From Microbacterium aurum (GTDB taxonomy: Bacteria; Actinomycetota; Actinomycetes; Actinomycetales; Microbacteriaceae): 64,000 nt of DNA. Shown here in pieces: positions 26,195 to 35,267 of the stretch. The stretch's first letter is position 1; every line of letters starts with the position of its first letter. The translations under genes and the position numbers were made by a program. The stretch is from positions 2,108,001-2,172,000 of the forward strand of contig NZ_JAFBCQ010000001.1 of NCBI RefSeq assembly GCF_016907815.1. Direction: 5' to 3'. The notes beneath the pieces are model-generated. The model made no database searches, was not told the origin of the DNA, and saw nothing but the letters and a program-made list of their open reading frames with translations.

Positions 26195-26872
26195 TCAGCC
26201 CTCGCTTTCTCCGTCGCCGACGGAGGGAGTCATCTCGCCGTCGTCCTGGCGGGCGTAGTCGCTCGGCACCGGGTAGCCCCACGGCGCGAGCGAGACGTCG
26301 CTCTCGATCTCGTTGCCCCACACGCTCCAGTTCGGCGCGGGCGGGCGGCGCCGAGCGAACAGCTCCAGCTTCTTCGTGTCCCGCCCGGAGACACGGTCCG
26401 CGATGGCGTAGAACTCGTCCGGCTTGACCGAGTGCTCCTGAAGCGGCGCGAACACCCAGGTCGGCTGGCTGCGGAACTGCACCGGCGCCTTGCCTCGCGT
26501 GCCGAACAGGACGTGCTCGGTGGCATTACGCAGGTAGTTGCCGAGGGTAAAGCGCGGCTTGACCCAGGTGAGTGGCGAGCGTGGGATGAACCCCCACGCC
26601 TCCATGACGTCGTAGCCGACGCGGAGCGTCGCATTCGTCACCCACAGATAGAGGTGGGCGTTGTCCTCGGCGAGGGCTTGGACCGCCGGGCCCATGGCCT
26701 TGATCTGCTCCAAGGTCATGAGGTCGTAATGCTGGTCGGCTCCGAAGCTTCCCTTCTGCTGCACGTCCCAGGGCGGGTCTGCCGCGATTACGCCGTAGCG
26801 CTGCAGCGAAGCGGCGATCTCCTGATCTGCCGCCGCAGGGGGCGCTGCTGCGGTCTTCGTAGTGGTGGTCAT
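26195..26872 (-). CDS. MT-A70-family adenine methyltransferase
   Basis: 225 aa. The catalytic motif IAADPPWD is at about residue 32, followed by HLYLWVTNATL and a C-terminal LELFARRRPPNW-like segment, the order found in MT-A70 enzymes of phages and plasmids. These methylate adenine in DNA and can protect an incoming element from restriction. ATG at 26872 follows GAGGAGG; the longer frame upstream lacks coding character. It heads the tight run of transfer genes below it. Confidence 0.85.
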   Translation of the reverse strand: MTTTTKTAAAPPAAADQEIAASLQRYGVIAADPPWDVQQKGSFGADQHYDLMTLEQIKAMGPAVQALAEDNAHLYLWVTNATLRVGYDVMEAWGFIPRSPLTWVKPRFTLGNYLRNATEHVLFGTRGKAPVQFRSQPTWVFAPLQEHSVKPDEFYAIADRVSGRDTKKLELFARRRPPAPNWSVWGNEIESDVSLAPWGYPVPSDYARQDDGEMTPSVGDGESEG

Positions 26873-27036
26873 GATGAGCCTCCTCTCTCGCCCGTGGTTA
26901 CGGCGGGCGGACGGATGAGTAAGAACGGGTCGAGTCGAGATGTCAATGCGCCGATCGCGGCGTGACGGAGGCGAAGTCCGCCACTGCAGCGACTGCGATT
27001 GGTGCAGGCAGGAACTGGGCTCGCGCTCGGACTTGG
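26873..27036. other. Intergenic stretch upstream of the MT-A70 gene
   Basis: 164 bp with the methyltransferase ribosome binding site at its left end. I see no clear promoter or hairpin. Confidence 0.4.
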
Positions 27037-27759
27037 TCACGACAGCACGTGCTTCCCGTGCGGGGTGTGCAGCACGGAGTAGCGAGACGCCCGACGAGTC
27101 GACGTGAGCGATCGGTGGATCGCCGCCGCAAACGCGCCAGGCGGGTCACCCGGACTGAGCGGAGTCACCGTGACGTTGTCAGCCGACTCAAGGTCCGGCG
27201 GAGTGACCCCGCCGAGCACAACCGCGTGGACGTGACCAGGGAAGCTCGTGACCCGGGAGAGCACGGCGGCAGGATCGTGGTCGGTCAGCTCGTAGTCCGT
27301 GAAGTGAGTCATCCGCACGTCGTGGTCTGGGTAGGCCTCGGCGAGCCGCTCCGCTTCCGTCAGGCTCGGGCTGAGGTCGCTGATCCCAGGTCCACCGGGA
27401 CTCTCCAACGAGGGAACGAGCTTCTTCCCGAGCTGCCGGTCGTTCAGCGCGACAACACCCGATGACCCGTGAGGGTGATCGAAGTGCAGGATCGCGATCT
27501 TCGACCGGTCGCTGATGGCCCAGGACGCGACGAGCTTGATAGCCCGCCGCGCTTCCTCGAACCGGTTGCCGACAGGGTCCGCACCGTGCGGAGCCATGAT
27601 CGAGCCGGAGTCGTCGAAGATCAGGATGTCCAGGCAGGGTCGCTTCGGGTCCAGACCCGGCCACCCGAGCTCGACATAGGGCTCCCGCACGGTGCGCTCG
27701 GTGTGCAGCGGCAGCACGCCACCGGGCAGCAAACCGGAGGGCTGGATGTACAGGGTCAC
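27037..27759 (-). CDS. von Willebrand factor A-like domain protein
   Basis: 240 aa. The metal-ion site motif D-x-S-x-S appears as ILIFDDSGSIM near residue 48, with later Asp (THFTDYELTD) and HAVVLGGV strands, giving a Rossmann-like VWA fold. No signal peptide. GTG at 27759 overlaps the upstream stop (GTGA). It is the last of a run containing a membrane protein and a VWA-like lipoprotein, so the three probably form one envelope-associated assembly of unknown purpose. Confidence 0.72.
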   Translation of the reverse strand: MTLYIQPSGLLPGGVLPLHTERTVREPYVELGWPGLDPKRPCLDILIFDDSGSIMAPHGADPVGNRFEEARRAIKLVASWAISDRSKIAILHFDHPHGSSGVVALNDRQLGKKLVPSLESPGGPGISDLSPSLTEAERLAEAYPDHDVRMTHFTDYELTDHDPAAVLSRVTSFPGHVHAVVLGGVTPPDLESADNVTVTPLSPGDPPGAFAAAIHRSLTSTRRASRYSVLHTPHGKHVLS

Positions 27760-28838
27760 TTCGCACCCCCGCTCCGACGAGCCGTCTGCCCGATCGCGGT
27801 CGGCTCGGTTGCCGCTCCGTGCCCGACAATCTGCGGATTCCTGCGAAGCACTCCGTAGCGCAGCGACCGCAGGTGATGTGCTGCGGCCTCTCCGCGCTTT
27901 GTGTGCTCCGCGGTGATGGAGTCCGCCTCGACGAGCGCTTCCTCTCGAGTTCGCCACGCAGCAGACGCGGCGAGGGTCTCGTGGCGGGCGAGTTCGCGCT
28001 GGTAGTCCTTCTCGGTCGTGTCGAGCAGGTCCGCGATGTCGTCGGCGTACATGTAGCTCTCGATCCAGCTGGCCGCGGCGATGGCCGCCGCGATGCCGCC
28101 GAACACCAGCCCGACGAGCGGATCCTCCAAGCTGGCCCGGAGCGCGAAGATGCTGGCCGCGATGGTGCCCGCGACCGTCACCGACACCCAGCTCAGGGCT
28201 TTGACGAACGGCCACCCCTTATCGGGATGCTCGAACAGGTGCCCGTATTCTCGCTGCGCCTCCGTGAGCTCTTCGGCAGGACGGGCGCGCCGCGCGCGGC
28301 TGCGCACGTCGCGCACCTCCGCTCCGGACAGCCCCGCAGTGACCGTGGCGACCGCGGCGCTGACGGCCATGACGGTCGCGAGCACAGGTTCCTCACCCAG
28401 CCAGATGAACGACCCAGCGAGCGTCGTGACGTCGCCGATGAGCAGCCCCGTCTTGGCGAGGTAGTGCCACTTCGTCGCGCCGGGAGGGCGGCGCCGAAAC
28501 GACCCGAGGGCGTCGTGGGCGCGAGTGTGCCGGCCTTCCGCGGCGGTCAGCATCGGGAGGTGCCCCTCGATGAGCCGCTCCGCTTCGGAGGCAGCGGGCC
28601 CGAGGCCCGCCGCTTCCTTCGCCGCCTCGCGGCAGGCTTCCAGCCCGGTGGCGTCGAACAGCGGCGGCTGCTCGTCCTCCAGTGCGCGGCGCTCCAGTTC
28701 CAGGTAGGTCTCGCCGAGTTCTGACGGCCGGGTGACGGCGCGTGCCTCATCGACGGGCTGCAGTGCGATCTGCTCAGCCTGCGATTCCGCCTGAAGGGCA
28801 GCCGCTTCGGAGTCCATGTCGCGTGCCACGCCACTCAC
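27756..28838 (-). CDS. Membrane protein of the VWA cluster
   Basis: 360 aa. A Glu/Ala-rich helical N-terminus (~130 residues) is followed by four hydrophobic segments in two hairpins (YLAKTGLLIGDVTTLAGSFIW/ATVMAVSAAVATVTAGL and VTVAGTIAASIFAL/VGLVFGGIAAAIAAASWI), then a long cytoplasmic helical tail. No family recognised. GTG at 28838 overlaps the lipoprotein stop by GTGA; this start is chosen over ATG at 28862, which would overlap by 28 bp. Confidence 0.68.
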   Translation of the reverse strand: MSGVARDMDSEAAALQAESQAEQIALQPVDEARAVTRPSELGETYLELERRALEDEQPPLFDATGLEACREAAKEAAGLGPAASEAERLIEGHLPMLTAAEGRHTRAHDALGSFRRRPPGATKWHYLAKTGLLIGDVTTLAGSFIWLGEEPVLATVMAVSAAVATVTAGLSGAEVRDVRSRARRARPAEELTEAQREYGHLFEHPDKGWPFVKALSWVSVTVAGTIAASIFALRASLEDPLVGLVFGGIAAAIAAASWIESYMYADDIADLLDTTEKDYQRELARHETLAASAAWRTREEALVEADSITAEHTKRGEAAAHHLRSLRYGVLRRNPQIVGHGAATEPTAIGQTARRSGGAK

Positions 28839-29611
28839 CGCCCATCCGTCACGACGAGGCACTTCGCGGCATCGGTGTTAGCGCACAGCCGCGTGTAGAA
28901 GGCCTTCAGGCCGGCAATGAAGTCACTCGGCAGGGGGTCGCCGGTGGTCCGGCCGATCCCCACCACGGAGATGCTCGCTCCCGAGAGATCCGGGACGGCC
29001 ACGGTGTCCGCCAGCGCGGTCGCCTCGGCCTCCGTGAGGGTGTGGTCGATCACGATGCCCTGGTTGGTGAGCCCGTCCGTGTTGAGGGTCACCTGCAGCG
29101 CCATGTCGGGCCGCAGGTCGCGGGCTTCACCGAGCAGACGGAACAGTCCGGTGACGTCGGTCCCGCCCTCGGGGAGGAGCTTTACGGCCGGGGCGTAGTT
29201 CTTGGTTACTTCGGCCATGACCTCCTCGACCATGTCCGGAACGCGCCGGAGCTTGGCGATGTCGGTGCTCCCGGCAGCCTCGAGGTCTCCGTCGTAGATG
29301 GGAGCGGTGACGGAGTTGGTGCCAAACGCGGACACACTGAGGTGCCCACCGCACACGGCTACCCTCTCGACGTCGGCTTCGATCGTGGCGAGGTACTCCC
29401 GGGCGATCTCGGCGCTTTGCGTCGTGCCGGAGCCGTCGCTGAGGTTGAGCGCGTTGAGCGGCCGGTCCGGGCAGTTGGCGAGTGTCGCCTGGAGGCGACC
29501 GAGTTCGCCGGGCGCGTGGCCGGTGCAGCTCGTCAGGGCGACCGAGCTGGCCACGATGGCGGTGGCGATGATGCCGACGCGACGAGTGCGACGCGATACT
29601 TGAGGGGTCAT
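28835..29611 (-). CDS. Lipoprotein with a VWA-like domain
   Basis: 258 aa. An Arg-rich n-region and hydrophobic stretch end in a lipobox (ALTSC), so it should be a surface lipoprotein. The mature part has LNLSDGSGTT (a D-x-S/G-x-S/T site), GGTDVTGLF near the usual third metal-site position, and VVGIGRT, consistent with a VWA-type fold. It is co-transcribed with the membrane and cytoplasmic VWA genes, linking the outer face with the cell interior. Confidence 0.65.
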   Translation of the reverse strand: MTPQVSRRTRRVGIIATAIVASSVALTSCTGHAPGELGRLQATLANCPDRPLNALNLSDGSGTTQSAEIAREYLATIEADVERVAVCGGHLSVSAFGTNSVTAPIYDGDLEAAGSTDIAKLRRVPDMVEEVMAEVTKNYAPAVKLLPEGGTDVTGLFRLLGEARDLRPDMALQVTLNTDGLTNQGIVIDHTLTEAEATALADTVAVPDLSGASISVVGIGRTTGDPLPSDFIAGLKAFYTRLCANTDAAKCLVVTDGR

Positions 29612-29670
29612 GGGATGTCCTTCTTCCTTGATCTGTTGCAGGTGATGGGATGGGTACTTCGCGATGACAA

Positions 29671-29700
29671 GGGGTGGCTCAGTTGGCGCTGAGCCACCCC
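29671..29700. repeat. 12-bp perfect inverted repeat between two operon genes
   Basis: GGGGTGGCTCAG and CTGAGCCACCCC flank a 6-nt loop. No T-run follows on either strand, so it may be an RNA processing or attenuation hairpin between the 149-aa gene and the lipoprotein gene. Confidence 0.55.
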
Positions 29701-29746
29701 GCTTCTGAGTTCGGGGCCGGTTCCGTTGCGGCCGTGGTCAGGACGC

Positions 29747-30196
29747 TCAGGCGTCGGCATTGTCGTCGCTGTTGAGCGCCTCGAAGATGCGGCGGCCCAA
29801 CCGACTGCCGTCGCGCAGCGCAGACCGCAGGACCTGGCTGAGCCGCTCCGGGTCTCCCTGGAGTTCGGGCAGCAGACGGAGCTGGGCGCGAGCCCGGGTC
29901 ATCGCGTTGCGGAGGTCCGCCGCGAGACTGACGATCACGCCGTCCAGCAGCCGGATGCCGACCGCGGTCAGGCCGAGACTCTCCGTCGACGGCGACGAGT
30001 CAGGCGCGGTCTCCGGCGGCGAGTCCGGTTTGTCCCCGTAGGTGGTCGGATCGGACTGACGCAAGGTGCACTCGATGGCCTGCAGCGTGCTGCGGATCTG
30101 GCCGAGATGCTTGATGCCAGGCGGGGCGACGATCGCGCCGCCAGCGAACTCCAGGCGGGTGATCGCCTCGAGCTGTGCGCTGGGGATGGTGGACAT
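29747..30196 (-). CDS. 149-aa hypothetical protein
   Basis: ATG at 30196 follows GAAGGAG. The protein is helical at both ends with a Pro/Ser/Asp-rich linker in the middle; no domain is recognised. It lies 17 bp after the SprT-like gene. The extension upstream of this ATG lies inside that gene and is rejected. Confidence 0.65.
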   Translation of the reverse strand: MSTIPSAQLEAITRLEFAGGAIVAPPGIKHLGQIRSTLQAIECTLRQSDPTTYGDKPDSPPETAPDSSPSTESLGLTAVGIRLLDGVIVSLAADLRNAMTRARAQLRLLPELQGDPERLSQVLRSALRDGSRLGRRIFEALNSDDNADA

Positions 30197-30213
30197 GAGG
30201 TCTCCTTCGTCGG

Positions 30214-31041
30214 TTAGTGGGCTGGGGTGGTGGAGGTAGTGCTCGTCCGGGTGGGCGGAGACTCGATGAACACCTGCTGGCAGAGGCTGCAGCCGACGGT
30301 GCCGTCGAGCCACCAGCCGCGCGCCATGCGAAGCGTCCGCGGCCTGCCACGCTCATCTCGGCACCCGCACTGAGCGGACACGTACTTGCCGGTCGCGGGC
30401 ACGGCGTCGGCGGCCGTGGCCACGACGACGGACGGGGCGAGGGAGGTTGGGTGGCCTTGCTGGTCGGCTGGGAGCAGGCGCAGTGCCTGTTCCAGCTCGA
30501 GCACGAGGTCCGCGTAGCGCTCCCACCCCGCCGTGGACAGGCCGGTCGTGATGTGACCGATGTAGGAGCGCGGGCTCCTCTCGACGCGCAGTCCGAGGGC
30601 CACGGCGATGCGCGCGAAGATGCGGTTGTGGTAGCGGTTGCCTCGTCCCGAGGTGCCGCGCTGGCCGGTGACGCGCGTGTAGAGGTGCGCCAGCTCGTGA
30701 CAGATCGTGTCGAAGATCTCCTCGGCACGGGCTGACGAGTCCATCTGCGCGAAGAGGAACACGCCGATGTTGACGTGGATCTCGTCCAGCGCCCGCTCGT
30801 CCAGCTGCCACTTCTCCGGCTGGTAGGAGCCGTAGGGCCCGAGCGCCCGACCGCCGAGCACGACGACGACGCGTGAGCGGAAGGCACACGTGAGACCCGC
30901 GAGCTGCGATTCGTTGCGGACGCAGACTTCGTCAGCGATACGGGCAACCAGTGTGCTGAGACCGGCGAAGGCATCCTGACCGGACTCCGATTCGCGTGCG
31001 ACAATCTCGTCCGCGAGGGCCGAGACTCCGCGGCGGGTCAC
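30214..31041 (-). CDS. SprT-like zinc metalloprotease domain protein
   Basis: 275 aa. The zinc-protease motif HELAHLYTRVTG is at about residue 107, followed by a downstream NRYHNRIFARIA segment that can give a third ligand. The C-terminus has a CxC ... CSLC zinc ribbon (AQCGC and VGCSLCQQVF), as in SprT/Spartan-type proteins. Relatives degrade DNA-crosslinked proteins. In a conjugation operon it might process relaxase adducts (inference). GTG at 31041 overlaps the previous stop. Confidence 0.78.
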   Translation of the reverse strand: MTRRGVSALADEIVARESESGQDAFAGLSTLVARIADEVCVRNESQLAGLTCAFRSRVVVVLGGRALGPYGSYQPEKWQLDERALDEIHVNIGVFLFAQMDSSARAEEIFDTICHELAHLYTRVTGQRGTSGRGNRYHNRIFARIAVALGLRVERSPRSYIGHITTGLSTAGWERYADLVLELEQALRLLPADQQGHPTSLAPSVVVATAADAVPATGKYVSAQCGCRDERGRPRTLRMARGWWLDGTVGCSLCQQVFIESPPTRTSTTSTTPAH

Positions 31042-31241
31042 TTCGGGTCCTCCCCGCGAAGGCGCTTCACGATCAGCGAGAGGAGCGCTTCGATCTCGTC
31101 GGCATACTCGGCGCCGTCCTGGGCGAGCGGCGCGTTGGGAACGAGCGCGGGACGCGACGCGTCGAGGTCGCGCAGCGCGAAGCCGAGCTCCGTGACGGCC
31201 GCGATGAGGTGCGGAATCGGGTCGGGCTGGGTGGTGTTCAC
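31038..31241 (-). CDS. 67-aa hypothetical protein
   Basis: GTG at 31241 with AAGGGAAG upstream; the stop overlaps the SprT-like start (GTGA). A short amphipathic helical protein (HLIAAVTELGFALRDLD ... DEIEALLSLIVKRLRGE) with no recognised family. It is the first gene of the minus-strand operon that runs down to the recombinase. Confidence 0.55.
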   Translation of the reverse strand: MNTTQPDPIPHLIAAVTELGFALRDLDASRPALVPNAPLAQDGAEYADEIEALLSLIVKRLRGEDPK

Positions 31242-31445
31242 GGGGGCTTCCCTTCGAGGCTTGAGAACCGCTGACACCACCCACATCACTCGGCCCCAGA
31301 TGGAACGCAACGACCAGACTTGGGGCCCAGCCCACGGCTGGTGAGGGCATGCGACCTGGGGCGAATGTGGGGAGAGCTGGGGCACGGCGTCATCGCAGGA
31401 GTGCCGGCTTCAGGCCTACGACCAACAGCCGCTAACGTTTGATTC

Positions 31446-32939
31446 ATGGGGATGAACGAGGACGGCCGAGCGCTCGCGGAGGCGATCCAGGACGTCGTCG
31501 TATCTGGTGTACGCGTCGGCCGTAACAACCGCGTCCCGAACGCGGACGACCTCTCGGGCGTCCTGCTCGTCACAATCACTGGCCGCCTCGATGAAGCCGC
31601 CCCCCGGCGCGACGTGCGGTTCGACAAGCAGATCGCGTGGCAGCTGCTTCGTCTTGCAATCACGAGAACGGGTGATGCTCCCGAAGCGGAGCGGCCCCTC
31701 CTGGTCGCGGCGTCTCACCTCATCGCTGCGGGCCGTAACCCCGCGGCTCCCGATCGGCCAGCTCCCTACAGCGACTTGAGCGCGCTCGCTCGGTCTGTTG
31801 GTATCTCCCCGCAGGCGTTGCTCAAGGCGGCAAACGTGCAGTCCGGCGCCGAGTACCGATCGTCGGCTTCGCTTCGCCAGGCGTACGCCGCTCGCGCGTC
31901 GCGGCTCGGCACGAATCGGGACGCCGTCCGCCCGGGTCAAACCAGTACGGGACGGGCGATCAGCCCGGCAATCGCTGCATCCCTACGTCGGACGCTCGAC
32001 GATACCGTGACGCTTCAGCGCGTGATCGCGGAGGCCACGGCCGCTGGACTTCCGATTCTCCCCGACCCCCAGGAGCGGCCGCATGCGCTCACTGAGGCGC
32101 AGGGTGCGCTCCCAGCCCCGCGCTGGACGAAACCGTTCCTGTGGGCCGGTGGGGCTGCGGTGCTGGTTGCGGTGGTGACAACGGGGATCCTGCTCTCAAA
32201 CGGCATCACCGGCGCGGCCGAAGGTGCTGCTGAGGCGTCGGCGCCGATTGCGACCATTGAATCAGTCGCGAGCAAACCACCCAGGTGGACGATCAACACT
32301 GCATTCTGGGTGCCTGCCTCTGCGCCGCTCGAGGAGCTCGAAGCGGCGACGGATGGATGCGCTGACCCCGCGGCGAGGGAGTGGCTCCAGAAGCATGGCG
32401 TCTACAGGGATGCGTTCTACTTCACCGTGCGGAACGTCAGCGGCGACACTATCGGTCTCACAGAGGTCGCCTCTCGCGGTACCGTCTCGCCCGCGAAGCC
32501 TGGGTTGATCGTGAAGTGCAGCGGCGGCGGGGAGGGCGGTGGAATCGATTGGACGGTGCTCGCGCTCGATATCGACGAGGACGCCGTCGCGACGCTAAAG
32601 AACACGTCGCAGGTGAGTGACTACTTCTGGAGTGACATGCCCAAGGGCGAGACCAGTGGCATCATGGTCGTCCCCAGCGGCGAGCACGACTTCACCGGCA
32701 CTCTGACCGCCGACGTCATCCCCACCGGGGGCAGTTCATCGCGACTGATCGTTCCGGCACTGGAGGGCGGCGGCGATCGCAAGATCGATTGGCACGGCAT
32801 GCCAAGCGACAAGACCGTCGTGTACACCCTTCCAAGCCCGGACGACGAACCCCTCTGCACGGTCAATGGCTCTGCCCTCCCGAGTTGCTCCGTCGCGAGT
32901 CTTCGAACCGCGCTCGGCGATCTCTGGGGCGACCAGTGA
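31446..32939 (+). CDS. Membrane-anchored hypothetical protein A (tandem paralogue)
   Basis: 497 aa. A ~225-residue cytoplasmic part contains an HTH-like stretch (LSALARSVGISPQALLKAANV). One transmembrane helix follows (FLWAGGAAVLVAVVTTGILL, about 229-250), then an external part starting with NTAFWVPASAPLEEL. The external domain is shared with the next gene. No family is recognised. Topology suggests a sensor or regulator spanning the membrane. The stop overlaps the next start by GTGA at 32936. Confidence 0.7.
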   Translation: MGMNEDGRALAEAIQDVVVSGVRVGRNNRVPNADDLSGVLLVTITGRLDEAAPRRDVRFDKQIAWQLLRLAITRTGDAPEAERPLLVAASHLIAAGRNPAAPDRPAPYSDLSALARSVGISPQALLKAANVQSGAEYRSSASLRQAYAARASRLGTNRDAVRPGQTSTGRAISPAIAASLRRTLDDTVTLQRVIAEATAAGLPILPDPQERPHALTEAQGALPAPRWTKPFLWAGGAAVLVAVVTTGILLSNGITGAAEGAAEASAPIATIESVASKPPRWTINTAFWVPASAPLEELEAATDGCADPAAREWLQKHGVYRDAFYFTVRNVSGDTIGLTEVASRGTVSPAKPGLIVKCSGGGEGGGIDWTVLALDIDEDAVATLKNTSQVSDYFWSDMPKGETSGIMVVPSGEHDFTGTLTADVIPTGGSSSRLIVPALEGGGDRKIDWHGMPSDKTVVYTLPSPDDEPLCTVNGSALPSCSVASLRTALGDLWGDQ

Positions 32940-34372
32940 CGCGTCGCCTGCGAATCGTCGTCTTCGCCGGCATTGGTCTTGTCGTCGTGGCTGTCGTCAT
33001 CGGCGCGCTCCTTGCTGCGAGGACGTCGCTGCGCGTGACCAACGAGGGACGCTCGGCACTATCCGAAGCCGGAAAGGCGACAAACGTCGCCTACTGGGTT
33101 CCGCTGTCGGCGCCGCTCGAAGAACTCGACGCAGAAGGCAGCACCGAGTCGCAGTGCGGCATTCAACTCTCCGCGTGGCTCTCGGAACACGGTTCACTTC
33201 TTCCCTCCCCGCAGGCCATATTGCTGCGTTCCACATCGGAAGAACCCCTTGCCGTCTCGTTCACGGCAGATGGTCGCTTCTCCGACCCGCGCGAGGGCTT
33301 CATTCTCCAGTGCGGCGCGCCCTCACTTCCTGCAGGCGAACCGGAGCGCGGTGAGCTTGAGTGGGCTCCTCTCTTGCTCCGACTCGACGAGGACGCTCAA
33401 GGGAGGCTTCACGCGCTGACCCCAACAACGGACGGGCCGGTTCCCGCCACGGTTACCGTGAAGGGCACCCGACCCGTCGGCCTCGGCGCACTCATCCAAG
33501 GTGACTACGCGTTCGACGGCACTATTCGCGCACAGGCTGACGGGTCGCCTGTCTCGCTTCCAATCGACGGCGCGGCATCCGATGGCACCGCGATCGCTTG
33601 GCCAGGTCTGCCCAGTCGAGGCACGCTTCGCGTTGTCGCGGGACTGGAGAACGATGGCACCACGGCGTTCTTCTGCAACGTCGCGAGCTCCACGCAAGCC
33701 GGCGGTGTCTGTCTGCCGAGATCTGACAACGAGGCCATGACGATTCGCCACCAAGCGCAGCAGATTCGCACGGACTATCTGACAGTGCGGGATACTGTCG
33801 CCGACGCATTCCGTGCGCCGCGTCCGGCTCCCGAAACTGAGTCCCGTACTGCCTTCGTGCGGGTCGATCCGTGGAACGACCCCGCTCTCCAGGCTGATGA
33901 CGCCGATGAGCAATTCGAAGGGTGGTGCAGCCAGAGTGCCTTTCGCGCCGACCGCGTCGAGTGCGAGACCGGAGCGGACTGCTTCCTGAGCCAGGATGCG
34001 AACACCGCCGCATGCGGAGATCCGTCGACGAACACATGGACGCCGTACCGAATCTTGGCGCCCGTGCAGCCCGCCATTGACGACGGCTCCGAACCGACAC
34101 TCTCCCCGGTAGGGCTGAGATTGGTGAATGGTGCTTGGTGCACCTTTCATTCCGGCGGGCCCGACGTCGCCGTCGAGGGATGGGGCGGCTCGGCCGGCGA
34201 GTGCGTGGAGCCCGGCGGCGTGGCATATCCGTTCTGGAGCACCTATCCGAGCGGTCCCCTCGGTCAGCCCTACCTCTTCGAGCTTGGGGGTAGTGGCTAT
34301 CTGAGGATCGCAGTCCGTGAGGGAACGCCGGACGCGCCTGACTACGAAGACGTCGCTCAGATCTTCTACTAA
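32936..34372 (+). CDS. Membrane-anchored hypothetical protein B (tandem paralogue)
   Basis: 478 aa. An N-terminal membrane anchor or signal (RLRIVVFAGIGLVVVAVVIGAL) is followed by an external domain with NVAYWVPLSAPLEELDAEG, matching NTAFWVPASAPLEELEA in the upstream protein. Two further regions are unique, the second Cys-containing (SQCGIQ, CQSAF-like and CETGADCFL segments). GTG at 32936 sits in the upstream stop. The two probably form an extracellular complex. Confidence 0.7.
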   Translation: MTRRLRIVVFAGIGLVVVAVVIGALLAARTSLRVTNEGRSALSEAGKATNVAYWVPLSAPLEELDAEGSTESQCGIQLSAWLSEHGSLLPSPQAILLRSTSEEPLAVSFTADGRFSDPREGFILQCGAPSLPAGEPERGELEWAPLLLRLDEDAQGRLHALTPTTDGPVPATVTVKGTRPVGLGALIQGDYAFDGTIRAQADGSPVSLPIDGAASDGTAIAWPGLPSRGTLRVVAGLENDGTTAFFCNVASSTQAGGVCLPRSDNEAMTIRHQAQQIRTDYLTVRDTVADAFRAPRPAPETESRTAFVRVDPWNDPALQADDADEQFEGWCSQSAFRADRVECETGADCFLSQDANTAACGDPSTNTWTPYRILAPVQPAIDDGSEPTLSPVGLRLVNGAWCTFHSGGPDVAVEGWGGSAGECVEPGGVAYPFWSTYPSGPLGQPYLFELGGSGYLRIAVREGTPDAPDYEDVAQIFY

Positions 34373-34932
34373 ACGCTTTGCAGCTCGACCTTCAGCGCGC
34401 GCATCTGATCGTCGACGCGATCCGCGCGCTCGAACGGCCCCGGCATCCGGAAGAGCTTCCCGCCCCACGGTGTCGGCGTCGCCTGGAAGCCCACGGTGCT
34501 TTTCGCACCCATGATCGCGTCGGCGGGCTGCCGGAAGACACACACGACAAGCGGCGCCTCACGGGCACGAAGCGCATCCATGAGTGACGCGCGACCACGT
34601 GCGAGCTCTGCGGGTGCGAGGTCGCCCTCGCCACGTGTCGGACGCTTCACCAAGTCGGTGAACCCGACACCCGCCGTCAATGCCGCCTCCTCGAAGAACG
34701 TGCCTTGCGCTGGCACCTGGAGCAGTCCTGCGTCGGCCAATCGGAGCAGCTGACACCGCCCGGAGGCGCCTTGGTAGTAGTGTCCGATCTCGACGCTTTT
34801 CGTGGCGGGGTTAAGCCCCACGATCATGGCTCTCGTTTCATCCGGCCAGAGATCCGCGAGCGTAAGGATCGGGTCTCCCATCCACACGGCGCGCTCCTGA
34901 AAACCTACAAGCGGTCCGTCCGACGTCGTCAT
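34369..34932 (-). CDS. Uracil-DNA-glycosylase-superfamily protein (Mug-like)
   Basis: 187 aa. The segment MIVGLNPATKS near residue 37, then GHYYQGASGRCQLLRLADAGLL and GVGFTDLVKRPT, follows the Mug/TDG-type motif I (GxNP) and the helix-strand pattern after it. Such enzymes flip out mismatched uracil or thymine. The C-terminal motif is less clear (the usual HPS-like loop reads KLFRMPGPFE). It overlaps the stop of paralogue B by 4 bp tail-to-tail and its ATG overlaps the next minus-strand gene. Confidence 0.68.
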   Translation of the reverse strand: MTTSDGPLVGFQERAVWMGDPILTLADLWPDETRAMIVGLNPATKSVEIGHYYQGASGRCQLLRLADAGLLQVPAQGTFFEEAALTAGVGFTDLVKRPTRGEGDLAPAELARGRASLMDALRAREAPLVVCVFRQPADAIMGAKSTVGFQATPTPWGGKLFRMPGPFERADRVDDQMRALKVELQSV

Positions 34933-35219
34933 AAGCTACACCTCACTGCCAGTCCGGCGACGATGAGCTCTTCGATCGCGGCGGCGAGATCCTCGTCGCG
35001 TTCGTAGGCGTTGTCGTAGGGATCGATGGGTCGCCCTTGCTCCGCTATCAGCAGCCCATACAGGCCGCGAGCTATCAGTGACAGATCCTGATCTGCCAGC
35101 ACATCCGGGGAGATCTCGACGTCAGCGGAGTCGGCGACTACCCGGCGCAGCCCGGTCGCGGCAATGAAGTCCGATGGTCGCTCACTCACCCCTGGAACGT
35201 ACCGCGAGAATGCGACCAT
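34929..35219 (-). CDS. 96-aa hypothetical protein
   Basis: ATG at 35219 or GTG at 35189 (VSERPSDFIAATG); neither has a strong ribosome binding site. Acidic and helical with no recognised family. The stop overlaps the glycosylase-like ATG by ATGA, so the two form an operon transcribed away from the promoter at 35268. Confidence 0.55.
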   Translation of the reverse strand: MVAFSRYVPGVSERPSDFIAATGLRRVVADSADVEISPDVLADQDLSLIARGLYGLLIAEQGRPIDPYDNAYERDEDLAAAIEELIVAGLAVRCSL

Positions 35220-35267
35220 AAGCACCAGCAGTAGCGTGGGTGGCGAGCGGCGAGACACCAACAGATA

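Noticed and set aside
25830..26940. Repeated GTAAGAACGGG at about 25833 and 26926
   Set aside because: Only 11-12 bp, one copy lies within a coding frame; no wider repeat.
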